The notes beneath the pieces were generated by a model that saw only the letters and a list, made by a program, of their open reading frames with translations, did no database searches and had not been told where the DNA came from. Shown piece after piece: positions 8,681-17,917 of a DNA stretch of 64,000 nucleotides (positions within the stretch are counted from its first letter, which is position 1; every line of letters starts with the position of its first letter). This stretch comes from an uncultured Formosa sp. (GTDB lineage: Bacteria > Bacteroidota > Bacteroidia > Flavobacteriales > Flavobacteriaceae): the NCBI RefSeq assembly GCF_947500765.1, contig NZ_CANMTH010000002.1:558001-622000 (forward strand), read 5' to 3'. A program made the position numbers and the translations under genes.

Positions 8681-8719
8681 GATTGTCGAAGGATAAGATT
8701 AAGACCTTAATTCACAATC
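8681..8719 (+). promoter_or_regulatory. Leader hairpin ahead of rpsD
   Basis: GATTGT (8681-8686) can pair with ACAATC (8714-8719), and inside it AAGG (8689-8692) with CCTT (8705-8708). The structure ends 20 nt before the rpsD ATG and has no T-run. S4 represses its own operon through mRNA in several other phyla, so an S4 operator is a reasonable but untested reading. Confidence 0.4.
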
Positions 8720-8739
8720 ACTCTTATAACAAATTTAAA

Positions 8740-9345
8740 ATGGCAAGATATACTGGTCCTAAAACTAAAATAGCTCGTAAGTTTGGTGAAGCTATTTTTG
8801 GAGATGACAAATCTTTCGAAAAAAGAAATTATCCTCCAGGTCAACATGGTGCTAACAAGCGTCGTGGAAAAAAATCTGAATACGCTATCCAATTAATGGA
8901 AAAGCAAAAAGCGAAATATACTTATGGTATATTAGAACGTCAGTTCAGAGGTTTATTCAAAAAAGCAACTGCTTCTCAGGGTATTACTGGTGAAGTATTA
9001 TTACAATTATGTGAGTCTAGATTAGACAACGTAGTTTATAGAATGGGGCTTGCTCCTTCTAGAAGTGGTGCTAGACAATTAGTTTCTCACAGACACATTA
9101 CTGTAAATGGTGAGTTGGTTAACATACCTTCTTACAATTTAAAAGCAGGAGATGTTGTAGCTGTAAGAGAAAAATCTAAATCACTTGAATCTATTGATAG
9201 ATCTTTATCAAATTCAAGTCAAGTTTACGAATGGATTACATGGAACTCTGAAACTAAGCAAGGAACTTACGTTTCTGTACCTGCTAGAATTCAAATTCCA
9301 GAAAACATAAACGAGCAGTTCATCGTCGAACTATATTCTAAATAA
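8740..9345 (+). CDS. rpsD: 30S ribosomal protein S4 (uS4)
   Basis: 201 residues from the ATG at 8740 ([17 protein letters not shown]). A longer frame opening with TTG at 8683 runs through the leader hairpin and is not homologous, so it was discarded. S4 nucleates assembly of the small-subunit body by binding the 16S five-way junction. The S4 domain ([29 protein letters not shown]) is complete. The N-terminal zinc-knuckle cysteines found in some S4 proteins are absent. It heads its own unit with rpoA and rplQ, behind a promoter. Confidence 0.98.
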   Translation: MARYTGPKTKIARKFGEAIFGDDKSFEKRNYPPGQHGANKRRGKKSEYAIQLMEKQKAKYTYGILERQFRGLFKKATASQGITGEVLLQLCESRLDNVVYRMGLAPSRSGARQLVSHRHITVNGELVNIPSYNLKAGDVVAVREKSKSLESIDRSLSNSSQVYEWITWNSETKQGTYVSVPARIQIPENINEQFIVELYSK

Positions 9346-9440
9346 TAATTAACAACTATTGGTATTTAGCCAAAGGGTTTATTCGTGTTTCTTCAAACTT
9401 ATAATCCGCGCAACTAAATAACAATTAAAACGAAGAAAAT

Positions 9441-10433
9441 ATGGCAGTATTTAATTTTCAGAAGCCTGATAAAGTAATCATGATCGATTCTACCGATTTT
9501 CACGGTAAATTCGAATTTAGACCTTTAGAACCTGGTTATGGATTAACTGTTGGAAATGCTTTAAGAAGAGTTTTACTTTCTTCTTTAGAAGGATTTGCAA
9601 TTACATCAGTTAGAATTGAAGGCGTGGAACATGAATTCTCGACAATACCTGGTGTTGTAGAAGACATGACAGAAATTATTTTAAATTTAAAACAAGTACG
9701 TTTTAAAAGACAAATAGAAGATGTAGATAACGAATCTGTTTCTATAAGTATTTCTGGACAAGATCAAATTACAGCAGGAGATTTTCAAAAATTTATTTCA
9801 GGCTTCCAAGTTTTAAATTCAGATTTGGTTATCTGTAATTTGGATCCTAAAGTAACTGTTAATATGGAAATCTCTATAGAAAAAGGTAGAGGTTATGTTC
9901 CTGCAGAAGAAAATAAAAAGGCTACTGCTCCAATAGGAACAATCTTTACAGATTCTATCTATACACCAATTAAAAATGTTAAGTATAGTATTGAGAATTA
10001 CCGTGTAGAACAAAAGACTGATTACGAAAAATTAGTTTTCGAAATCGAATCTGATGGTTCTATTACGCCTCAAGATGCTTTAACAGAAGCAGCAAAAACG
10101 TTAATTCACCACTTCATGTTATTCTCTGATGAGCGTATCACTTTAGAAGCTGATGAAATAGCACAAACTGAAACTTATGATGAAGAATCTCTTCATATGA
10201 GACAGTTACTTAAAACAAAATTAGTTGACATGGATCTTTCAGTTCGTGCTCTTAATTGTTTAAAAGCTGCTGAAGTTGATACATTAGGTGATTTGGTATC
10301 ATTTAACAAAAACGATTTAATGAAGTTCCGTAACTTCGGTAAAAAATCTTTAACAGAGCTTGAAGAGCTTGTTAATGTAAAAGGTTTAAACTTCGGAATG
10401 GACTTATCAAAATACAAATTAGATAAAGATTAA
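9441..10433 (+). CDS. rpoA: DNA-directed RNA polymerase subunit alpha
   Basis: 330 residues. The alpha dimer is the scaffold for beta and beta-prime. The N-terminal domain (about 1-230) shows [23 protein letters not shown], the dimerisation helix region. The C-terminal domain (about 255-320) contains [20 protein letters not shown] and [13 protein letters not shown], the helix-hairpin-helix elements that contact UP-element DNA and activators. The preceding spacer can pair with the start region (TTTCTTC 9388-9394 with GAAGAAA 9432-9438). rplQ follows after 58 bp. Confidence 0.98.
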   Translation: MAVFNFQKPDKVIMIDSTDFHGKFEFRPLEPGYGLTVGNALRRVLLSSLEGFAITSVRIEGVEHEFSTIPGVVEDMTEIILNLKQVRFKRQIEDVDNESVSISISGQDQITAGDFQKFISGFQVLNSDLVICNLDPKVTVNMEISIEKGRGYVPAEENKKATAPIGTIFTDSIYTPIKNVKYSIENYRVEQKTDYEKLVFEIESDGSITPQDALTEAAKTLIHHFMLFSDERITLEADEIAQTETYDEESLHMRQLLKTKLVDMDLSVRALNCLKAAEVDTLGDLVSFNKNDLMKFRNFGKKSLTELEELVNVKGLNFGMDLSKYKLDKD

Positions 10434-10443
10434 TTAATCATAT

Positions 10444-10474
10444 TTTGCTCCTCGATGTCGAGTTTGGTAGCAAG
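10444..10474 (+). promoter_or_regulatory. Hairpin in the rpoA-rplQ spacer
   Basis: TTGCT (10445-10449) pairs with AGCAA (10469-10473), and CTCG (10451-10454) with CGAG (10459-10462) around an ATGT tetraloop, leaving an asymmetric internal loop. It ends 17 nt before the rplQ ATG. There is no T-run, so it is not a terminator. It could adjust L17 translation relative to alpha; this is inference. Confidence 0.35.
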
Positions 10475-10491
10475 ATGATAAAACAAATGTC

Positions 10492-10965
10492 ATGAGACAC
10501 GGAAAAAAAGTAAATCACTTAGGTAGACAAACAGCTCATAGAAAAGCGATGCTTGCTAATATGGCTTGTTCTTTAATAGAACACAAACGTATTAACACAA
10601 CAGTAGCTAAAGCTAAAGCTTTAAAACAATTTATAGAGCCTTTAATTACTAAGTCTAAAGCAGATACTACACACAATAGACGAATTGTGTTTAGTAAATT
10701 AAGACAAAAAGAAGCAGTAACTGAATTATTTAGAGAAGTTGCTACTAAAATAGGTGATAGACCAGGTGGATACACACGTATTATTAAACTTGGTAATCGT
10801 TTAGGAGATAATGCTGATATGGCAATGATAGAATTAGTTGATTACAACGAAATCTATAACGCTGGAAAAGTTGAAAAGAAAACTACACGTAGAAGTAGAA
10901 GAGGTGGTTCTAAACCAGCTGCTGCACCTGCTGTAGATACTAAAGCTTCTAATGAAGAAGAATAA
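10492..10965 (+). CDS. rplQ: 50S ribosomal protein L17 (bL17)
   Basis: 157 residues, longer than the roughly 120 of E. coli because of a C-terminal tail rich in lysine, arginine, proline and alanine, typical of Bacteroidota L17. L17 lies near the exit-tunnel rim. [20 protein letters not shown] is the family signature, and [20 protein letters not shown] is the conserved C-domain strand. It is the last gene of the rpsD unit and is followed by a clear terminator. Confidence 0.98.
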   Translation: MRHGKKVNHLGRQTAHRKAMLANMACSLIEHKRINTTVAKAKALKQFIEPLITKSKADTTHNRRIVFSKLRQKEAVTELFREVATKIGDRPGGYTRIIKLGNRLGDNADMAMIELVDYNEIYNAGKVEKKTTRRSRRGGSKPAAAPAVDTKASNEEE

Positions 10966-10991
10966 ATGTTACATAACATTTTAAATAAAAT

Positions 10992-11027
10992 AAACGGCTA
11001 CCCTAATTAAGGTGGCCGTTTTTTTTA
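10992..11027 (+). terminator. Intrinsic terminator after rplQ
   Basis: AACGGCTACC (10993-11002) pairs with GGTGGCCGTT (11011-11020), 10 bp with one G-U and an 8-nt loop, immediately followed by a run of T. It closes the rpsD-rpoA-rplQ transcript. Confidence 0.9.
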
Positions 11028-11131
11028 TATTTACCCGAAATTATTAAATAAATAGTTAATAATTTAAATATAGATTAGTTCAATACATAAATTTATATTT
11101 TAACTATTGCAATTTTGTAACGTGTTTAAAG

Positions 11132-12235
11132 ATGAAATATCAAAAAAGAAAACGAGCAGTTGTATTATTAGCCGATGGCACTATTTTTCATGGTAAAGCC
11201 GTAGCAAATAGAGAAGGTACTGCATTTGGAGAAGTTTGTTTTAATACAGGTATGACTGGTTATCAGGAAATATTTACTGATCCTTCATATTTTGGTCAAT
11301 TAATGGTCACAACCAATGCACATATTGGTAATTATGGAACAGAAACATCTGAAATTGAATCTGAAAGTGTAAAAATTTCTGGACTAATCTGTAAAAATTT
11401 TAGTTATGATTTTTCGCGTCCTGCAGCAGATTCTAGCTTAGAAAATTTTTTAAATGATAATAATTTATTAGCAGTATCAGATATTGATACCCGTGCTCTT
11501 GTAAGTTATATTCGTGACAATGGTGCGATGAATGCTGTGATTTCTACTGACGTAGATAATATTGAAGGTCTTAAAGCAGAATTACTTAAAATCCCAGATA
11601 TGAAGGGGTTAGAGTTAGCATCACAAGTATCTACTACCGAACCTTATTTTATTGGAGAAGAGTCTTCAAAAATAAAAATTGCAGCCTTAGATCTAGGTAT
11701 TAAAAAGAATATACTTAGAAACTTAGCTAAACGCGGTGCATACATAAAAGTATTCCCTTATAATGCCTCTTTTGAACAACTAAGTGCATGGAATCCTAAT
11801 GGTTATTTCTTATCCAATGGGCCTGGTGATCCAGAACCATTAGTATCTGCTCAAACTGTAGCAAAAGAAATCATAAAAAGAGATTTACCTCTCTTCGGAA
11901 TTTGTCTAGGACATCAAGTAATTGCTTTGGCAAATGGTGTATCTACTTACAAAATGCATAACGGACATAGAGGAATTAATCATCCTGTAATGAACATTAT
12001 TACAGGTAAAGGAGAAATTACATCTCAAAATCATGGTTTTGCTGTAAACAGAGAAGACGTTGAAGCACACCCAGATTTGGAAATAACACATTATCATTTA
12101 AATGATAATACGGTTGCTGGCTTAAGAATGATAAATAAAAATTGTTTTTCTGTTCAATATCATCCAGAAGCAAGTCCAGGACCACACGATGCTGATTATT
12201 TATTCGATCAATTTATCGAAAACATCACTAAATAG
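11132..12235 (+). CDS. carA: Carbamoyl-phosphate synthase small subunit
   Basis: 367 residues. It hydrolyses glutamine and passes ammonia to CarB for carbamoyl phosphate, used in pyrimidine and arginine synthesis. The N-terminal CPSase domain shows GEVCFNTGMTGYQE. The C-terminal class-I glutamine amidotransferase domain has the nucleophile C258 in LPLFGICLGHQV and the His/Glu pair H344/E346 in QYHPEAS. carB is not in the window, so the two subunits are not adjacent. It has its own terminator downstream; pyrE is elsewhere, at 28964-29608. Confidence 0.97.
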   Translation: MKYQKRKRAVVLLADGTIFHGKAVANREGTAFGEVCFNTGMTGYQEIFTDPSYFGQLMVTTNAHIGNYGTETSEIESESVKISGLICKNFSYDFSRPAADSSLENFLNDNNLLAVSDIDTRALVSYIRDNGAMNAVISTDVDNIEGLKAELLKIPDMKGLELASQVSTTEPYFIGEESSKIKIAALDLGIKKNILRNLAKRGAYIKVFPYNASFEQLSAWNPNGYFLSNGPGDPEPLVSAQTVAKEIIKRDLPLFGICLGHQVIALANGVSTYKMHNGHRGINHPVMNIITGKGEITSQNHGFAVNREDVEAHPDLEITHYHLNDNTVAGLRMINKNCFSVQYHPEASPGPHDADYLFDQFIENITK

Positions 12236-12240
12236 ATATT

Positions 12241-12280
12241 AAAAACCTCAAAAAAAGCTTGCTTTATTTGAGGTTTTTTT
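12241..12280 (+). terminator. Intrinsic terminator after carA
   Basis: AAAACCTCAA (12241-12250) pairs with TTGAGGTTTT, followed by further T. An inner AAGC/GCTT can extend the stem. Confidence 0.85.
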
Positions 12281-12369
12281 GTTACGAAAACAATGTAGTA
12301 ATTTTATAGAAGAAATATAACAAAATTTGTTAATTTTTAGCCTTACAATTTTGTAATTTAGTATTTTAA

Positions 12370-13692
<1,323 letters not shown>

Positions 13693-13714
13693 TTGTATAA
13701 ATTCTAAATATTTA

Positions 13715-13750
13715 AAAACGATTATCTTTTTGAGATAATCGTTTTTTTTT
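13715..13750 (+). terminator. Intrinsic terminator after eno
   Basis: AAAACGATTATCT pairs with AGATAATCGTTTT around a 5-nt loop, and the arm runs on into a nine-base T tract. Confidence 0.92.
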
Positions 13751-13867
13751 ATCTAAAAATTTGAGTAAAAATTAACGAAATGCTTTTTTTTTTATATATA
13801 AATATTGTGATAGATTTTGTATTTTAGCCAATAGCAAAAAAAAACGGAAAAATACAAGTAAATTAAT

Positions 13868-15154
13868 ATGTCAAAACAAGCCACAATTGAAATAGATGGG
13901 AAAAAATACGAATTTCCTTTAATTACAGGAACTGAAAATGAAGTCGCAATCGATATAGCTACTTTAAGGTCGGCTACTGGTGGAGTAATTACTTTAGATT
14001 CTGGTTTTAAAAATACAGGGTCTTGTGAAAGTGCGATTACTTTTTTAGATGGAGAAAAAGGAATTTTAAGATATCGTGGTTATTCAATAGAAGAACTTGC
14101 AAAAAAAGTTGACTTCTTAGAAGTTACTTATCTTTTAATTTTTGGAGAATTGCCTACAAAAGCTCAAAACGATAAGTTTCATGATGATATTAAAGCGCAG
14201 TCTACTGTCGATGAAGATATCAAGAAAATTTTAGAAGCATTTCCCAAAACGGCACATCCAATGGGGATTATTTCTTCATTAACTAGTGCTTTAACAGCTT
14301 TTAACCCTTCGTCTGTAAATGTTAATTCAGAAGAAGATATGTATAAAGCAATCGTTAAAATATTAGGTAAAATGCCTGTGTTGGTTGCATGGACTATGCG
14401 TAAGAAACAAGGTTTACCTCTTGATTATGGTGATGATTCTTTAGGTTATGTAGAGAATATTCTTAAAATGATGTTCGCTAAGCCAAACTGTAAATACGTA
14501 CAAAATAAAATATTAGTAGATGCCTTAGATAAATTACTAATCTTACATGCAGATCACGAACAAAATTGTTCAACGTCAACTGTAAGAATCGTTGGATCTG
14601 CACATGCAGGATTATTTGCATCAATTTCTGCTGGAATTTCAGCACTTTGGGGACCTCTTCATGGGGGAGCTAATCAAGCTGTTCTTGAAATGCTTCAAGC
14701 TATTGAAGCAGACGGTGGAGATACTAAAAAATATATGTCTAAAGCTAAGGATAAAAATGATCCTTTTAGGTTAATGGGATTCGGACACCGTGTTTATAAA
14801 AACTTCGATCCAAGAGCGAAAATTATTAAGAAAGCTGCAGATGAAGTTTTAGAAGCATTAGGTATTGATGATCCAATTTTGGCTATCGCTAAAGGTTTAG
14901 AAAAAGAGGCTCTAGAAGATCCTTACTTTGTTGAAAGAAAATTATATCCAAACGTAGATTTCTATTCAGGTGTTATTTATAGAGCGATGAACATTCCTCA
15001 AGAAATGTTTACAGTAATGTTTGCTATTGGTCGTTTACCAGGATGGATTGCACAATGGAGAGAAATGCGTTTACGTAAGGAACCAATAGGACGTCCTCGT
15101 CAGTTATACATAGGTGAAACGTTAAGACCTTATATTGATGTAGATAATCGATAG
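13868..15154 (+). CDS. gltA: Citrate synthase, type I
   Basis: 428 residues, the hexameric (type I) length class. It condenses acetyl-CoA with oxaloacetate at the entry to the TCA cycle. The N-terminal extension contains LDSGFKNTGSCESAITFLDGE, typical of GltA. Active-site stretches are LHADHEQNCSTSTVRIVGSA and WGPLHGGANQAVLEML, then MGFGHRVYKNFDPRAKI near residue 305. The C-terminal RPRQLYIGE is standard. Malate dehydrogenase, which supplies the oxaloacetate, is at 57755-58681. Confidence 0.98.
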   Translation: MSKQATIEIDGKKYEFPLITGTENEVAIDIATLRSATGGVITLDSGFKNTGSCESAITFLDGEKGILRYRGYSIEELAKKVDFLEVTYLLIFGELPTKAQNDKFHDDIKAQSTVDEDIKKILEAFPKTAHPMGIISSLTSALTAFNPSSVNVNSEEDMYKAIVKILGKMPVLVAWTMRKKQGLPLDYGDDSLGYVENILKMMFAKPNCKYVQNKILVDALDKLLILHADHEQNCSTSTVRIVGSAHAGLFASISAGISALWGPLHGGANQAVLEMLQAIEADGGDTKKYMSKAKDKNDPFRLMGFGHRVYKNFDPRAKIIKKAADEVLEALGIDDPILAIAKGLEKEALEDPYFVERKLYPNVDFYSGVIYRAMNIPQEMFTVMFAIGRLPGWIAQWREMRLRKEPIGRPRQLYIGETLRPYIDVDNR

Positions 15155-15175
15155 AAAATCAATAATCAATAATCT

Positions 15176-15243
15176 AATGTCATTTTGAATACTTCTAAAG
15201 CATATCTTATGTTTTATAAATGTTCAAAATGGCATTTTTATTT
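15176..15243 (+). terminator. Terminator after gltA
   Basis: AATGTCATTTTGAA (15176-15189) pairs with TTCAAAATGGCATT (15223-15236), 14 bp with one G-U, followed by T-rich sequence. The 33-nt loop is unusually long for a rho-independent terminator. Confidence 0.7.
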
Positions 15244-15251
15244 AATATTTT

Positions 15252-16166
15252 ATGTTATCATTAAAAATTACAAATGAGACGTCTCGTTTAAGAGCCGTAG
15301 TATTAGGAACAGCCGTAAGTAATGGGCCATCTCCTTCTGTAGAAGAAGCTTACGATCCAAAATCTATAGAGCATATTAAAGCAGGAACTTACCCTGTAGA
15401 AGCCGATATGATTAAGGAAATAGAAGCTTTAAATGCTATTTTTATTAAGTACAATATTAAAGTTTTTAGACCTAAAATAATAGAAAACTATAATCAAATA
15501 TTTGCTAGGGATATTGCTTTTGTAATTGATAATAAGTTTATTAAAGCAAATATTCTACCCGATCGAGAACAAGAATTAGATGCGCTTCAAGACGTTATTA
15601 ATCAAATTAACCCTAATGATATTATTAAGCCTCCAGAAGAAGTACATATAGAAGGAGGAGATGTAATGTTATGGGACAATTATATTTTTATCGGGACATA
15701 CAAAGGAAGCGATTACCCAAATCACATCACAGCTAGAACAAATATACACGGTGTTAATTTTATTAAATATCTTTTTCCTAATAAGATTGTAAAAGAATTT
15801 GATTTAGCCAAATCGAAAACTGAAGCAAGAGATAATGCATTACATTTGGATTGTTGTTTTCAGCCTATAGGAAAAGATAAAGCCATTATTTATGAAGGTG
15901 GTTTTCGAGCGCAATCAGATTATAAGTATTTATTAGATTTATTTGGTGAAGAAAATTTATTTCATATCACCAGAGATGAGATGTATAATATGAATAGTAA
16001 TGTGTTTTCTATAGATGAAAATGTAGTAGTGTCTGAAGAGAAATTCTTTAGATTAAACGAATGGATGCGTTCTAAAGGATTTGTTGTAGAAGAAGTCCCT
16101 TATGCAGAAATATCTAAACAGGAGGGATTATTACGTTGTTCTACAATGCCTTTAATTAGAGATTAA
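15252..16166 (+). CDS. Amidinotransferase / dimethylargininase-family hydrolase
   Basis: 304 residues of the guanidino-modifying (pentein) superfamily, which includes DDAH, arginine deiminase and amidinotransferases. Conserved pieces appear in order: FARDIAFVI, the EGGD pair in VHIEGGDVMLWDN, catalytic H198 in HLDCCFQP, and nucleophile C296 in RCSTMPL. The fold therefore looks catalytically complete, acting on a guanidino compound such as arginine or dimethylarginine. The exact substrate cannot be read from sequence. It follows the gltA terminator and precedes the promoter of the next unit, so it is probably single. Confidence 0.85.
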   Translation: MLSLKITNETSRLRAVVLGTAVSNGPSPSVEEAYDPKSIEHIKAGTYPVEADMIKEIEALNAIFIKYNIKVFRPKIIENYNQIFARDIAFVIDNKFIKANILPDREQELDALQDVINQINPNDIIKPPEEVHIEGGDVMLWDNYIFIGTYKGSDYPNHITARTNIHGVNFIKYLFPNKIVKEFDLAKSKTEARDNALHLDCCFQPIGKDKAIIYEGGFRAQSDYKYLLDLFGEENLFHITRDEMYNMNSNVFSIDENVVVSEEKFFRLNEWMRSKGFVVEEVPYAEISKQEGLLRCSTMPLIRD

Positions 16167-16193
16167 AAAATAAAGCTTAAAGTTATATTAATG

Positions 16194-16223
16194 TTGAAAT
16201 TTACTTGGTTTCATTTACATTTG
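16194..16223 (+). promoter_or_regulatory. Bacteroidota-type promoter before the sprT-like gene
   Basis: TTG (16194-16196), 19 bp, then TACATTTG (16216-16223), a full match to the TAnnTTTG consensus. The ATG at 16231 begins only 7 nt beyond the element, so the transcript should have almost no leader. Confidence 0.75.
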
Positions 16224-16230
16224 TTGCATA

Positions 16231-16824
16231 ATGCAGAATATATTACAAAGCTACATACCAGAAAAATCAATTCCTAAAATAGAGGAGTTGTTAGCTCATG
16301 AAAAATTAGATTTCATAGTTAAAAAAGAACGTAAAACAAGACATGGTGATTATAGAAAATTACCTAATGGTAGACATTTAATAACTGTAAATGCTAATTT
16401 AAATCCGTATAGATTCTTAATTACTTTAATACATGAAATTGCACATTTCGAGTCTTTTCAAAAATATGGTAGACATATAAAGCCTCATGGAAAAGAATGG
16501 AAACATACATTTCAGCATTTAATGTTGCCATTTTTAAATCCTGATATTTTTCCTAAAGAACTTTTGCCGTTATTAGCGAAACACTTTATAAATCCAAAGG
16601 CAACAAGCGACACCGATCATGTTTTAGCATTAGCTTTAAAACAATTCGATGAAAATTCAGATAAAACCTATATTTTTGAAATACCTGAAGGAAGTTTGTT
16701 TAAAATTTATAATGGAAGACAATTTAAGAAAGGAAATAAACGTGTAAAGCGTTTTGAGTGTATAGAGATTAAAACCGGAAAAGTATATTTGTTTAATCCG
16801 AACGTAGAAATAGAAGTTATTTAA
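16231..16824 (+). CDS. SprT-like zinc metalloprotease-domain protein
   Basis: 197 residues. SprT-like domains are related to the eukaryotic SPRTN protease that removes DNA-protein crosslinks; bacterial roles are less clear. The zinc motif HEIAHFESF is present (H68, E69, H72), with further histidines in KPHGKEWKHTFQHLM that can supply the third ligand. The C-terminal part (EGSLFKIYNGRQFKKGNKRVKRFECIE) resembles the small zinc-ribbon-like tail of SprT proteins but lacks its cysteine pairs. It heads a unit with manC (10 bp) and the DUF389 gene. Confidence 0.85.
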   Translation: MQNILQSYIPEKSIPKIEELLAHEKLDFIVKKERKTRHGDYRKLPNGRHLITVNANLNPYRFLITLIHEIAHFESFQKYGRHIKPHGKEWKHTFQHLMLPFLNPDIFPKELLPLLAKHFINPKATSDTDHVLALALKQFDENSDKTYIFEIPEGSLFKIYNGRQFKKGNKRVKRFECIEIKTGKVYLFNPNVEIEVI

Positions 16825-16834
16825 TATAAATAGA

Positions 16835-17914
16835 ATGAACAAAAATAATTATGCCATAATCATGGCTGGAGGGGTTGGTTCAAGATTTTGGCCCGTAAGT
16901 ATGAACAGTTTTCCTAAACAATTTCACGATATGTTGGGAACAGGAGAAACGTTAATTCAAAAAACGTTTCAGCGTTTATCTAGGTTCATTCCAAAGCAAA
17001 ATATATATATATTAACAAATGCTAATTATAACGATTTGGTTTTAGAGCAATTACCAGAAGTGTCTCAAGCCCAAGTAGTCTTAGAACCAGCAATGAGAAA
17101 TACAGCACCTTGTATTTTATATGCTGCATTAAAAATCCAGAAAGAAAATCCAGATGCTTTAATGTTAGTTGCCCCTAGTGATCACTGGATTGAAGACGAA
17201 GAAGCATTTTCTAAAAATGTATTAACAGCTTTCGATTTTTGTCAGGAGCACGATGCATTAATGACTTTAGGAATTCAACCTACATTTCCAAATACAGGAT
17301 ATGGTTATATTGAATACGATACAGAAACAGAACATGCTGTAAAACAAGTAAAGCAGTTTAGAGAAAAACCAGATTATGCAACAGCAAAATCTTTCATTAA
17401 ACAAGGTAATTTTGTTTGGAATGCAGGTATTTTTATGTGGAGTGTAGCGAGTGTTTTAAAAGCTTTTAAAACTAATCAACCTGATTTATTTCAATTATTC
17501 GAACAAGGAATTTCTTCATATAATACCGTTGATGAAGCTAAGTTTATTGAAGAAAATTATGAAAAATCAGAAGATATTTCTGTTGATTATGCAATTATGG
17601 AATCTTCTAAAAATGTATATGTTTTAGCAGCCGAATTTGATTGGAATGATTTAGGAACTTGGGGAAGTCTTTACGATAAGTTAGATAAAGATGCAGATAA
17701 TAATGCCGTTGTAAATGCAAGAACTTTGGTTGAAGATGCTTCTGGAAACATGATTAGGACTAAAGGAAATAAAATTGTTGTTGTTGATGGATTAAATGAC
17801 TATATTATAATCGATAAAGATGATGTTCTTCTTATTTTTCCAAAAGAAAAAGAGCAAGATATTAAAGGAATACGAAATAAAGTTCGAGACGTTTTTGGTG
17901 ATAAGTACTGTTAA
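16835..17914 (+). CDS. manC: Mannose-1-phosphate guanylyltransferase
   Basis: 359 residues. It makes GDP-mannose from mannose-1-phosphate and GTP for surface polysaccharides, glycoproteins and GDP-fucose. The nucleotidyltransferase signature MAGGVGSRFWPVS is at residues 10-22, followed by FPKQF. Downstream are LVAPSDHWI and FVWNAGIFMW, then EFDWNDLGTWGSL, all standard for the family. The C-terminal isomerase cupin of bifunctional ManC proteins is absent. The protein ends 3 bp before the DUF389 gene. Confidence 0.95.
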   Translation: MNKNNYAIIMAGGVGSRFWPVSMNSFPKQFHDMLGTGETLIQKTFQRLSRFIPKQNIYILTNANYNDLVLEQLPEVSQAQVVLEPAMRNTAPCILYAALKIQKENPDALMLVAPSDHWIEDEEAFSKNVLTAFDFCQEHDALMTLGIQPTFPNTGYGYIEYDTETEHAVKQVKQFREKPDYATAKSFIKQGNFVWNAGIFMWSVASVLKAFKTNQPDLFQLFEQGISSYNTVDEAKFIEENYEKSEDISVDYAIMESSKNVYVLAAEFDWNDLGTWGSLYDKLDKDADNNAVVNARTLVEDASGNMIRTKGNKIVVVDGLNDYIIIDKDDVLLIFPKEKEQDIKGIRNKVRDVFGDKYC

Positions 17915-17917
17915 TAT

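Noticed and set aside
11110..11117. CAATTTTG before carA, and the same 8-mer before eno at 12346-12353
   Set aside because: The first base is C, not T, and no TTG sits at 19 bp, so I did not call these promoters even though both genes share the sequence.
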